Below are positions 42,596-50,954 of a stretch of DNA of 64,000 nt, piece after piece. How positions within the stretch are numbered: the first letter of the stretch is position 1; each line of letters starts with the position of its first letter. This stretch comes from Alicyclobacillus mali (GTDB lineage Bacteria; Bacillota; Bacilli; Alicyclobacillales; Alicyclobacillaceae). The stretch lies in the NCBI RefSeq assembly GCF_017329565.1, contig NZ_JAFMTT010000010.1, one strand, 5' to 3'. A model generated the notes under the pieces. It saw only the letters and a list, made by a program, of their open reading frames with translations. It had not been told where the DNA came from and ran no database searches. The position numbers and the translations under genes are program-made.

Positions 42596-43433
42596 TTGTT
42601 TTGCAGGGGCAAGCGGTGACATGTTCCTTGGCGCCTGGTTGGATTTGGGCATCTCAGAAGATGTGTGGTTGAAAGGTGTCCGCCCGCTGATGTCGGGCGA
42701 GGGCGAAATTGAAATCGTCCGCACCATCAAACAGGAAATATCAGCCATGAGGGTCTTGGTTCGGCACGAGGAGGGGCATGTGCATCGGCATCTCGCAGAC
42801 GTCGAGTCAATTATTGATGGGACAGATCTTCCAGGTGTGGTCAGGCAAAAGTCGAAAGAGGCATTCTTCCAACTCGCCGTCGCTGAGGCTTCCATTCATG
42901 GCACGTCGCCTGAATCCATCCACTTCCATGAGGTCGGGGCGATCGATGCTATCGTGGACATCGTTGGGACGATGTGGGCATGGCATTTGGCGGGGGAACC
43001 GGACTGTTACGTTTCGCCCATCGAAGTTGGAGGCGGGAGCGCGTTATGCGCACACGGTCGAGTTCCCGTTCCGGCTCCGGCCGCGCTGGCTTTGTTAAAA
43101 GGAATGCCCATTTATTCCTCCGGGCTGTGGGGAGAAACCACGACACCGACGGGCGCTGCTATCATCCGGGTGCTCGCCAAACCGATGCCTTTGAGGTCCA
43201 TGCGGGTGGAGTCCATTGGCTATGGTGCTGGGACGAAAGATCTCCCGGTTGCGAATGTGCTTCGCATTTCGCTTGGAGAGTGGGCAGATGTTGGGCCGAG
43301 CGATACGCACGCTCTCCGCCTCCCAAGAGCACACGGAGGCCACGTACACCACCACGACCATGATTGGCATGAGCATAGCGAGAATCGTTCTGAGCATTAT
43401 CCCCTGCACGTGGAGGAGGGTTTGGTGACATGA
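42576..43433 (+). CDS. larC1: LarC N-terminal half as a stand-alone protein, with His-rich tail
   Basis: A 285-residue protein matching only the N-half of LarC: DCFAGASGDMFLGAWLDLG, SIHFHEVGAIDAIVDIVG, HGRVPVPAPAALALLKG, WGETTTPTGAAIIRVLA and IGYGAGTKDLPVANVLRI. It then ends in a His-rich tail (HGGHVHHHDHDWHEH) instead of the C-terminal domain. LarC inserts nickel into the pincer nucleotide using CTP. In Lactiplantibacillus the two halves are joined by ribosomal frameshifting; here the second half is in a separate gene four genes away (47279). The His tail may store or deliver nickel. The next gene overlaps by four bases (ATGA). Confidence 0.9.
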   Translation: MGIAKIDCFAGASGDMFLGAWLDLGISEDVWLKGVRPLMSGEGEIEIVRTIKQEISAMRVLVRHEEGHVHRHLADVESIIDGTDLPGVVRQKSKEAFFQLAVAEASIHGTSPESIHFHEVGAIDAIVDIVGTMWAWHLAGEPDCYVSPIEVGGGSALCAHGRVPVPAPAALALLKGMPIYSSGLWGETTTPTGAAIIRVLAKPMPLRSMRVESIGYGAGTKDLPVANVLRISLGEWADVGPSDTHALRLPRAHGGHVHHHDHDWHEHSENRSEHYPLHVEEGLVT

Positions 43434-44080
43434 GGCTGGTAAACACAATTGCGAAAATTATAGATGACAAGTGCACCGGTTGCAAGATTTGTGCACAGGT
43501 GTGTCCGACGCTCGCAATTCGCATGGAGCCGTTGAACGGGCACCCATACAAAAAGCTTGCTGTCCTTGACGCCGAGTACTGCACCGGCTGCACGGCGTGC
43601 GAGCAACGCTGCCCGTTTGATGCCATTCAGATGGAGTATTTGGACGAACCGTACACGATCGGTGTGGATGTGGACGAGGTGGACCCAGATGCGGTCCATG
43701 AATTGTGTGCGAAGGCTCGATTTCATCCCGAGCAGGTAGTGTGCTATTGCACAGGCACGAGAGCGGAGGAGGTGGCCGCCGCGATTCTCAAGGGGGCTAA
43801 GACGCCGGACGACATTTCTCGCGCGACTGGGCTGCGAACGGGCTGTACTGTGGAATGTCTCCAGCCCGCTATGCGGCTCCTGCGGGCTGCTGGAATTGAA
43901 CCTAGCCCGCAGAAAGGATTTTACCAATGGTACGGATCCACGCCGACCATTTGGGATATCCCAGACGAGGTAAAGGCGAAGTACGCATCTCGAGGCTTTT
44001 ATTTCGATGACGATATCGAATTTTTGCAGAGTATTCAAAAGAAAATGACTGAACCAAAACAGGAGGAGGAGATCAAATGA
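43430..44080 (+). CDS. Ferredoxin with BFD-like [2Fe-2S] domain
   Basis: A 216-residue iron-sulphur protein. C15, C18, C21, C25 and C51, C54, C57, C61 make two [4Fe-4S] sites. C105-x-C107 and C139-x3-C143 lie in a segment like bacterioferritin-associated ferredoxin (VCYCTGTRAEEVAAAI...ISRATGLRTGCTVEC), probably a [2Fe-2S] site; the x3 spacing is unusual against the common x2. A charged tail of 70 residues follows. It is translationally coupled to both larC1 and the LarA-like gene (ATGA overlaps). It is not part of the usual Lar set. It may pass electrons to LarE or to the LarA-like enzyme. Confidence 0.87.
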   Translation: MRLVNTIAKIIDDKCTGCKICAQVCPTLAIRMEPLNGHPYKKLAVLDAEYCTGCTACEQRCPFDAIQMEYLDEPYTIGVDVDEVDPDAVHELCAKARFHPEQVVCYCTGTRAEEVAAAILKGAKTPDDISRATGLRTGCTVECLQPAMRLLRAAGIEPSPQKGFYQWYGSTPTIWDIPDEVKAKYASRGFYFDDDIEFLQSIQKKMTEPKQEEEIK

Positions 44081-45519
44081 CCTACGTACGCCCTCCCATT
44101 CGTCCTTTACCCCCGCGGCCCTCTCGTTACGGTGTTGACCCGAAGTTCGTCACGAGAAGGATGGCTGACCTCCCGAACATGACATCCGTCTTATTGGAGG
44201 ATCTATTTCCAGATAGCCCAAAGGTGCTGTATCCGGGCGAAGAGGGCATTCAAGCCATCCGCCGGGCGACCGAGTCGGCGATGGAACACATGGACCTGTC
44301 GATGATCCAACCTGGTGACACCGTGAACGTGCTCGCGTCTCACCACGGATTCACATTGCTGGGTGGAGAGCCATACGCAGAAATGCTCCGTACGGTGTAC
44401 GACGTTGTAAAATCGCGCACGGGAGCCAAGGAGGTTCGTTTGCGTGCGGGTGTAGGACTTCGATTCAGGGAGACGGAAGAGTACATTCAAAGATTTGAAC
44501 TGAAGAAATACTTCGATCGAGCCCTAGGCATGGCTCCAATTGATGAGGGGATTGCTATAGAGACAGAGATTGGGACGTTATACGGATTGAAGCGCGCTTA
44601 CGACGCTGACTGGATCATCCATGTCCACAACAGCGACGTGCGGGAAGTCCACTTTCACCGACAGGTTGACCGCGCCGTGAAGCCGTTCGGAATGTCGTAC
44701 GCGCGCATAGAAACCCGTTCCACCTATCATCAAAATCTTGGGCCTCGGGCTGCCAATTTTACCGCGCGCGCCATCTTCGAATCTGAGTTTGTGCAGAGCA
44801 AGTTCGTTGGTGCAGTGTTTATGAACATGGCGCCAGGTGGTGTCGTGAGCATTGAAGCGGACAACGATCTGTATCGGATCAACGACACAGTAATGTATGA
44901 TGGTCTGCGATACTACGGAAAAGTATTCCATTTGCTCGGCATGATCGACGAATGTATCGTCGGCCTCGATTTTCCTTGCCCGGTTCCATATGTCTTCTCG
45001 GCAGGTGTAATCTATTGCAATTTCGTCGGGGCAAACGTAGATCTCTTTGATCTGAGTGTCAAGCTGCCCCCGTACACTTGGTACACCGAAGCGCTGTACG
45101 GAAAGGACGGCAGGCCGCTCGTGCCAGATGTGCCGCCAGTCAACCCTGCCATCAAAATGGTGGTGCACAACTACGCGTGGATCGGATATCCAAGCGCGTT
45201 TTTTGCAGAACATCTCCCCACCATCGTTGTGGGCACGAAACAGGCGGAGATTTTCGAGCATGACCCGCAGAACTTGGAGTACATGAAGTACGCGCTCATC
45301 GCGTCCAATCTCGACGAGGCGATGGCGTTCGCGTACCGCACGACGGGAACCGATAAGGTGATAGCCTTTGATGGAGCTGTGGGCGGCATCAATGTCAGCG
45401 TATCTCTGGCCGAGGACTTATGCCGATTGGCGCCGAAGGCGAGCCGCGAAGTCGATACCATCCTGCTTCCGAAATGGCTCAAACAGCGCGGGTTGTCGGC
45501 GCTGGCTCAGGAGGCGTGA
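44077..45519 (+). CDS. Divergent LarA-like nickel-pincer enzyme
   Basis: A 480-residue protein (LarA is about 424). By eye it follows the LarA layout: GDTVNVLASHHGF (79-92), AGVGLRFRETEEY (124-136) and an H-F...K core. H192-F193 with K202 ten residues on, and H218 sixteen residues after that, reproduce the spacing of H174, K184 (bound to NPN) and H200 (Ni ligand) in lactate racemase. The places of R75 and H108, which serve substrate binding and catalysis in LarA, do not seem conserved (SHHGF and GLRFR). So the cofactor site is kept but the chemistry may differ. It overlaps the ferredoxin gene by four bases. Reaction unknown: a 2-hydroxyacid epimerase/racemase or a redox step are options. Assignment rests on motif spacing and context. 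Confidence 0.75.
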   Translation: MTYVRPPIRPLPPRPSRYGVDPKFVTRRMADLPNMTSVLLEDLFPDSPKVLYPGEEGIQAIRRATESAMEHMDLSMIQPGDTVNVLASHHGFTLLGGEPYAEMLRTVYDVVKSRTGAKEVRLRAGVGLRFRETEEYIQRFELKKYFDRALGMAPIDEGIAIETEIGTLYGLKRAYDADWIIHVHNSDVREVHFHRQVDRAVKPFGMSYARIETRSTYHQNLGPRAANFTARAIFESEFVQSKFVGAVFMNMAPGGVVSIEADNDLYRINDTVMYDGLRYYGKVFHLLGMIDECIVGLDFPCPVPYVFSAGVIYCNFVGANVDLFDLSVKLPPYTWYTEALYGKDGRPLVPDVPPVNPAIKMVVHNYAWIGYPSAFFAEHLPTIVVGTKQAEIFEHDPQNLEYMKYALIASNLDEAMAFAYRTTGTDKVIAFDGAVGGINVSVSLAEDLCRLAPKASREVDTILLPKWLKQRGLSALAQEA

Positions 45520-45522
45520 CGC

Positions 45523-46344
45523 GTGGCGGAAACGTTCGACATCCGCGATCCGCTCTTTCTTCCAATAAGCGATAGGGTTTTTGGCGCGAGGGTCACGGCC
45601 ACGGGACCGGGGCTCGTGGCAGGCATCGGGGAAGCGCTCGCATCGGCCAACGCTATAGGGGTCGCAATATCAGCGGAAGTACAAGATGGGGACTGGGTCA
45701 CTTCGGGAGATATCCTCCTGTCCCTTCAGGGTGGGGCAAAAGCGATAGCCCTGGCCGAGGATCGTATCTTGGGGCCCATCATGATGGCGTCCGGTTGGGC
45801 GACGCGGGCTGCGGAACTCCGGCACTTAGCTCCGAACATGCGGCTTGTGTGCGGAGGTTGGAAGAAAGTCCCTAACGAGGTCAAACCGCTGCTTCACAAG
45901 GCGCTGGTGTCCGCGGGTGTCGCATTGCGGATGGTCGATGAGCCGTTTGTCTATCTTGACAAAAACTATCTACGAATGTTTGGCGGGATTCGCGAGGCAC
46001 TCACCGCTGCTTCGATTTTTCCTGATCGGGTGAAGGTCGTGCAGCTCCGGGGCGAATGGGGCGACATCGGTGCGGAGACGAAAGAAGCGCTGGAGCACGG
46101 CGCGGATATCCTCATGGTCGATACAGGGTCGCTTGCTCACCTCGACGTCGTCTGTCGAATTGTTCGATCACGCCCAGAGGCGCGAGCGCGTGTCGCTTTT
46201 GCCGGGGGTGTGACGCCCGCAACCTTGATGGTTCTGGCGTCCAGATTTGAGGTGTATGCAGTGGACATTGGTGGCGCGATTTTGGATGCTCCGCTTCTCG
46301 ATCTGCGCCTTGATGTGGAGAGACGACATCCAGCCGGGAGCTGA
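45523..46344 (+). CDS. NadC/ModD-like pyridine nucleotide phosphoribosyltransferase homologue
   Basis: A 273-residue protein with the quinolinate phosphoribosyltransferase fold: a 100-residue N-terminal domain (VQDGDWVTSGDILLSLQG) then ALAEDRILGPIMMASGWATRAAEL, matching the NadC helix with ER.LLN...SGIAT. The barrel carries GGWKKVPNEVKPLL in place of the NadC TRKTxPGLR loop and VDEPFVYLDKNYL in place of the HRxxLxDxVLIKdNH segment, so some phosphate and acid-binding residues differ. GTG 45523 has CAGGAGG upstream. In this setting it may make nicotinate mononucleotide or a related precursor for LarB. The ModD branch, found with molybdenum genes, is equally uncharacterised. Confidence 0.75.
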   Translation: MAETFDIRDPLFLPISDRVFGARVTATGPGLVAGIGEALASANAIGVAISAEVQDGDWVTSGDILLSLQGGAKAIALAEDRILGPIMMASGWATRAAELRHLAPNMRLVCGGWKKVPNEVKPLLHKALVSAGVALRMVDEPFVYLDKNYLRMFGGIREALTAASIFPDRVKVVQLRGEWGDIGAETKEALEHGADILMVDTGSLAHLDVVCRIVRSRPEARARVAFAGGVTPATLMVLASRFEVYAVDIGGAILDAPLLDLRLDVERRHPAGS

Positions 46345-46350
46345 TGCCAT

Positions 46351-47265
46351 ATGGAATATAATTTGCTCCGCAAAACGGAAATCCGCGTACAAGGCATTCG
46401 CTTAATGGACTGTCATCTCGGAGATCTTGCCCGAACCGTGGCTTCGTGCCTGCAGTTGCCAGAGGAACGGGTAATCGTCATCGACGTGCGAGAAGATGAG
46501 GTGGCGCTTGATGTCCTGCTTCACGAGCTTCCTGCCGAAGCAGTGGTGGGCCGGGAATCGCAACTACTGTCCGCACTCGGAGCTGTGAAAGGCGTGACGC
46601 TGGCGCGGGATGCGCGGGTTAGCGCGGACGGTGTTCTGGGGCTCATCGCCCTTCCGCAAGAAATGAGAAGCGAGCTACTCGAGAAGTCGGGGCGAATGGG
46701 GCAAGACATCACACAGCGCGTGAGGCAGAGAGTCATCCTGTTCCCAACGGGGTCCGAAGTGATGAAGGGGATGATCGAAGACACCAACACACCCTATCTT
46801 GCCGACGAGCTCGAACGCATGGGGTATCGCGTAAAGCGGGGCCCCATTCTTCCTGACGATGTCGACGCGGTCATTGGGGCGTTCAACCGTGCCATTGAGG
46901 AAGGGTATGGGCTTGTAATGACCACAGGGGGCGTCGGGGCTGAAGCCAAGGATGTGAATGTCGAGGCGATGGAGGCGGTCTGTGACCAAGTGGCTGCACC
47001 TTACGTTGTGCGCTTCGAACGGCCCAGTCATCGCCATCAGAAGCCTGGCATTCGCGTTGGCTGCGGCCGGATCGGGATCACCACGATTGTGAACCTTCCG
47101 GGTCCTCACGACGAAGTGGTGAGCTGTTTTGAGGCGATTCGCACACTGCTCGACGCATCTCCACCGATGATCGCTGCAGCGATGGCCCATACGCTGAGAG
47201 ACAAGTGGGGGCACCCTGATGGACATCTGAAAGAGCACGGACATGACGCGGCGCCGAGCGGTTGA
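46351..47265 (+). CDS. MoCF (MoeA/CinA-type) domain protein
   Basis: A 304-residue protein. The N-terminal 125 residues are a small alpha/beta region without clear family. From about 128 on there is a MoaB/MoeA/CinA-type domain: VILFPTGSEVMKGMIEDTNTPYLADELERMG, followed by LVMTTGGVGAEAKDVNVEAME (usual GGxGxxxxD...). A His-rich C-terminus (HPDGHLKEHGHD) may bind metal. The fold binds molybdopterin or dinucleotides and catalyses adenylyl transfer or pyrophosphate cleavage in its relatives. Lying between NadC-like and larC2 genes, it may act on a dinucleotide precursor or on metal loading in NPN synthesis; this is inference. Confidence 0.75.
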   Translation: MEYNLLRKTEIRVQGIRLMDCHLGDLARTVASCLQLPEERVIVIDVREDEVALDVLLHELPAEAVVGRESQLLSALGAVKGVTLARDARVSADGVLGLIALPQEMRSELLEKSGRMGQDITQRVRQRVILFPTGSEVMKGMIEDTNTPYLADELERMGYRVKRGPILPDDVDAVIGAFNRAIEEGYGLVMTTGGVGAEAKDVNVEAMEAVCDQVAAPYVVRFERPSHRHQKPGIRVGCGRIGITTIVNLPGPHDEVVSCFEAIRTLLDASPPMIAAAMAHTLRDKWGHPDGHLKEHGHDAAPSG

Positions 47266-47278
47266 GGAGGACGCGGGC

Positions 47279-48421
47279 GTGGATAAGCTTTCGTTAGTGG
47301 TGGACGGCTATCGAGGCGCAAGCTCAGCAGCGCTGTGCGCTTGTCTCTATGGCGAGCACGATTCGTGGATTGCGAGTGACGCGGCGAGCACTGCATTGGG
47401 TGCGCGCGTAAGCCTGGGTATGCGTGGCGTGCCGAAGTCCGAGTCGATGCTGGCGCGGGGGTGGAGAGGCGAAATACCCGAGTGGGTTCGCGCCGGCGAC
47501 ATCGTAACCAGGCTTTCCGCGGCCGGCGATGAGATTCGCCAAGCGGCAGGCATTCTGTCAAAGACGTTTCAACATCTGGATATTTCAAGCGATGACCAGG
47601 TGCACGGTTGGAGCGCTGCTTGGCTCGTAGCTTGCGCTGCTTGGTTCGCCTTGCGCGCGGACACCGCGGTGTACTGCGTACGCCTGGTTGGCTCCCCGGA
47701 GTGGAACCGATGGGTCGACAGCGAGGACGGACCCATGTTCAAGCCGGGAGGATTGTTCGCCGGTGTACCCATTGTGCTTCGCCCAAACGTGCCAGTCAAA
47801 CGTGACCTTGTGGCCCTTTTGAAGTCCGTGGCATCGTTTGATCCGCCTGCCCTCACGTATTCCGACATCAGACTCGGCGAGGATGCGTTGGGTCTCCAAA
47901 TGGCGACGTACATCGGGACATCTGTGGGGGAGCTTTCACCCGACGCCTCGTGCCGCTTGATGGCCGGGGGAATCAATCAACCTTCTCATTACGTGGTGCA
48001 GACCAACATCGACGACATGAACCCCGAATGGATGACGCACCTCATTCCTCGCCTACTGGACGTGGGTGCCGATGATGCATATTTGACACCTGTGCACATG
48101 AAGAAGGGACGCGTCGGATTCTTGCTCACGGTGTTGTGCGCGAAGGAGCAATTGCCTGAGGTAGAGCGGGTGATCTTCCGTGAGACCACCTCGATTGGCC
48201 TTAGGTATCACGAGGTGCAGAAGCGTGCACTCACTCGTGAATTCGTCAATGTGAAGACTCCATACGGACTCGTTCGGGTCAAGGTGGCGTACGACAACGG
48301 CGTGATCGTCAACCGAGCACCGGAATATGAAGAGGCGCGCCGGGCGGCGGAGGAGAACGGGGTTTCGGTGAAAGAGGTTTACGAAGCGGTGTATCGGACG
48401 CTCGACGGATCGACGCCATAA
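47279..48421 (+). CDS. larC2: LarC paralogue with intact C-half and degenerate N-half
   Basis: A 380-residue protein. Residues 1-240 follow LarC N-half topology (VVDGYRGASSAAL; DDQVHGWSAAWLVA) but lack the HFHEVG and TPTGAA motifs. From about 245 it is a classical LarC C-half: QTNIDDMNPEWMTHLIPRLLDVGADDAYLTPVHMKKGRVGF, FRETTSIGLRYHEV, VKTPYGLVRVKVAYDNG and APEYEEARRAAEENGVS. GTG 47279 has GAGGAGG eight bases upstream and is preferred over ATG 47243. It complements the isolated N-half encoded at 42576; the two probably form the nickel insertase together. Confidence 0.87.
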   Translation: MDKLSLVVDGYRGASSAALCACLYGEHDSWIASDAASTALGARVSLGMRGVPKSESMLARGWRGEIPEWVRAGDIVTRLSAAGDEIRQAAGILSKTFQHLDISSDDQVHGWSAAWLVACAAWFALRADTAVYCVRLVGSPEWNRWVDSEDGPMFKPGGLFAGVPIVLRPNVPVKRDLVALLKSVASFDPPALTYSDIRLGEDALGLQMATYIGTSVGELSPDASCRLMAGGINQPSHYVVQTNIDDMNPEWMTHLIPRLLDVGADDAYLTPVHMKKGRVGFLLTVLCAKEQLPEVERVIFRETTSIGLRYHEVQKRALTREFVNVKTPYGLVRVKVAYDNGVIVNRAPEYEEARRAAEENGVSVKEVYEAVYRTLDGSTP

Positions 48422-48437
48422 AGCTGGGGGCGTGGGT

Positions 48438-49943
48438 GTGGAAACGATGTCCACTGTCATCTCACTGGTGCCTATCTTGACGAGCGTTCTTCTGCTCCTG
48501 GCATTGCGGATGCCAAGCCACATGGTTTCCGTCGCTGTTTGGGCTCTAGTCGGGGCACTGTGCATGTTGCCGACGCCGTTTCATATGGTCTGGAGCCAGT
48601 GTGCGGATGCCATGTCATATGCTTTCATATCCGCGCTGCCCATTGTGACCGTACTTGCGTTCGGAGCACTGCTTTATCAGGTGCTTTCCTGCACGGGCGC
48701 AATTGATGTTTTAGCGCGAAGAGTATCCTCATCGTTTACAGACAAGGTGTTGAGCGCTCTCTTCATCTCAGGAGCGCTTGGCACGGGGTTCGAATGGGCG
48801 AGCGGCTTTGGCTTAGGAATCGTGATGGTAGCTCCTCTTTATCGACGCCTTGGGTGGTCGTCTGCGCAAATCGTGCAGCTTTCTCTACTCACGCAATTTT
48901 GGATTCCGTGGGGCGCCTATGGGGCAAGCTCCATGGCCACGAGCGAGCTCACCGGCCTTCCTTTGGGCGTGCTCGCAAGCGATAGTGCGCTTGTGTCATG
49001 GCCACTTGCGTTCCTGTACTTGTGTCTCATCGCCGTGATCGCGAGTGGATGGAAGGGCATTCGGGGGCGTAGGACGATTGTCTTGTTGAGTGCCGCGGTC
49101 ATGGGAACCGTTACATGGGTGGTGAGTCGATGGATCGAGCCGTCCATTGCTGGCGGATGTGCAGCGGTTTGCCTGGGAGCGATGCTCTGGTGCTTTACGC
49201 GAGCGTATCCGTCGGATAAAAGGAACAAGGATGAGGCCTGTGAACCGGAATTGAGCATGTGGCGCGTCGTCTTGCCCTACGCGTTCGTGGTGTTTTATCT
49301 CGCTACCGTGGACGGCATTCCGGGCTTGCATCAGCGCTTGGCGAAGTGGATGACATGGTCCATGCGGAATCATGGCGTACACGTATCGTTTTTCCTGAAC
49401 CCCGGACTTGCGTTGTTTCTGGCTTGCCTTTTGGCTGTTGCACTTCTGGGGCGTGGCGGTCATCGATGGAGTCTGTGCGTCCAGTCCGTGCGCAACACGT
49501 ATCGTCAGATATGGAGACCCATTTTGGCCACCGTCGCATTCATGGCAACTTCATCCTGGATGGCCGATAGCGGCATGTTCCACGTGCTCGGATCCGACCT
49601 TGCACGACTAGGCGCCGTCGCGGTGCTGTTGACATCTCCTCTTCTGGCTGCTCTTGGAGGATTTATGGTTGGTACGAGCACCGCTTCGAACGCCATGTTG
49701 GCACCGCTCCAGGTTCAGATGGCACATGGGAGTCATCTACCAATCACGATGCTCGCCGTCGGGCAGAATGTAGCATCGGCTCAGACGGCATACATCGCCC
49801 CATCGCGCATTGCGTTTGCAACGAGTTTCGTGAACGAGCAGGGGAAAGAAGAGCAGTATTTGCGACGCCTCGTGCCTTGGAGCCTGTTGGCTGTTGGTTG
49901 GGTGGCCTTCGCTGAGTTCTTGGTCTGGGCGTCGCATGTGTGA
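48438..49943 (+). CDS. Lactate permease (LldP/LctP) family transporter
   Basis: About 501 residues with some 12-13 hydrophobic segments. Family markers are GFEWASGFGLGIVMVAPLY near residue 118, QFWIPWGAYGASSMA, SSWMADSGMFHVLG, and GGFMVGTSTASNAMLAPLQVQMA, which matches the conserved GSxTxSNxxF..LQ loop of lactate/glycolate permeases. The start is uncertain: GTG 48432, GTG 48438 (best spaced from GGGGG) or ATG 48447. Linked to a LarA homologue it should carry a 2-hydroxyacid, which supports a hydroxyacid substrate for this system. Confidence 0.85.
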   Translation: METMSTVISLVPILTSVLLLLALRMPSHMVSVAVWALVGALCMLPTPFHMVWSQCADAMSYAFISALPIVTVLAFGALLYQVLSCTGAIDVLARRVSSSFTDKVLSALFISGALGTGFEWASGFGLGIVMVAPLYRRLGWSSAQIVQLSLLTQFWIPWGAYGASSMATSELTGLPLGVLASDSALVSWPLAFLYLCLIAVIASGWKGIRGRRTIVLLSAAVMGTVTWVVSRWIEPSIAGGCAAVCLGAMLWCFTRAYPSDKRNKDEACEPELSMWRVVLPYAFVVFYLATVDGIPGLHQRLAKWMTWSMRNHGVHVSFFLNPGLALFLACLLAVALLGRGGHRWSLCVQSVRNTYRQIWRPILATVAFMATSSWMADSGMFHVLGSDLARLGAVAVLLTSPLLAALGGFMVGTSTASNAMLAPLQVQMAHGSHLPITMLAVGQNVASAQTAYIAPSRIAFATSFVNEQGKEEQYLRRLVPWSLLAVGWVAFAEFLVWASHV

Positions 49944-50054
49944 CTTGTGGCAAAAGGACGAAGATGTTGGCAGATGCGATGTGAAAATGCGACCAGCCTC
50001 GCGGAATTACAGTGGGGATAGCGGCAGGATACGACGAAAGGAAGGATGCGCAGG

Positions 50055-50954
50055 ATGAAAAAATTGGCGGCGGCCATTGTGGGGTCGGGCAACATCGGGA
50101 CAGATCTCATGATCAAGCTCCTGCGAAGCCCTTGGCTTGAGGCTCGCTGGATGATTGGCATCGATCCGGAGTCGGACGGGCTTCGTCGGGCTGCAAAGCT
50201 CGGCCTGGAGGCGTCCGCAGAAGGGCTCAAGGCTGTCCTGGATCGCGGTGCGAGGCCGGACGTGGTGTTTGATGCCACCAGTGCGAAGGCCCATGTACGC
50301 CATGCGAGGTTGCTCCGTGAAGCGGGTATTCAAGCCATTGATCTGACACCAGCAGCACGAGGTCCGTATGTAATTGCAGCCGTCAATCTTAAGGAACACC
50401 TCAACTCGCCCAACGTGAACATGGTGACGTGTGGAGGCCAGGCCACAGTGCCTATGGTGTACGCGGTCAGTAGGGTTGTACCAGTTCGATATGCGGAGAT
50501 TGTCGCGACCATTGCGAGTAAAAGTGCAGGCCCGGGGACTAGACAGAACATCGACGAGTTCACGCAAACTACTGCGCGAGCGCTGGAAAGCATCGCAGGG
50601 GCGAAGCGCGGCAAGGCTATCATTATTCTGAATCCAGCAGATCCTCCCATTCTCATGCGAGATACGGTGTATTGCATGATCGAGGAAGCGTCTAAGTCTG
50701 TAGTGGATCGCGTGCTGGAGTCCATTCATGAGATGGTTCGCCAAGTGCAAACTTATGTACCCGGTTACCGGTTGAACCGCGATCCTATCGTGATGGGAAA
50801 CGTGGTGAGCATTTCACTCGAGGTAGAGGGACTTGGAGATTATCTGCCTGTTTATGCTGGAAACCTCGACATCATGACTGCGGCAGCGGTCAAGTTTGGG
50901 GAAGAGTATGCGAAATACAAATTGGCGGCGGAAGGAGTGGAAATCCCACGATGA
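50055..50954 (+). CDS. mhpF: Acetaldehyde dehydrogenase (acylating), MhpF/DmpF type
   Basis: A 299-residue enzyme: AIVGSGNIGTDLMIKLL is the NAD-binding motif, VTCGGQATVPMVYAVSRV holds the catalytic Cys, and VEGLGDYLPVYAGNLDIMTAAA closes the C-terminal domain. It turns acetaldehyde (or another short aldehyde), NAD and CoA into acetyl-CoA, usually taking the aldehyde through a channel from the aldolase encoded by the next gene. ATG 50055 is nine bases after AGGAAGG. It lies 111 bases after the permease. Confidence 0.93.
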   Translation: MKKLAAAIVGSGNIGTDLMIKLLRSPWLEARWMIGIDPESDGLRRAAKLGLEASAEGLKAVLDRGARPDVVFDATSAKAHVRHARLLREAGIQAIDLTPAARGPYVIAAVNLKEHLNSPNVNMVTCGGQATVPMVYAVSRVVPVRYAEIVATIASKSAGPGTRQNIDEFTQTTARALESIAGAKRGKAIIILNPADPPILMRDTVYCMIEEASKSVVDRVLESIHEMVRQVQTYVPGYRLNRDPIVMGNVVSISLEVEGLGDYLPVYAGNLDIMTAAAVKFGEEYAKYKLAAEGVEIPR

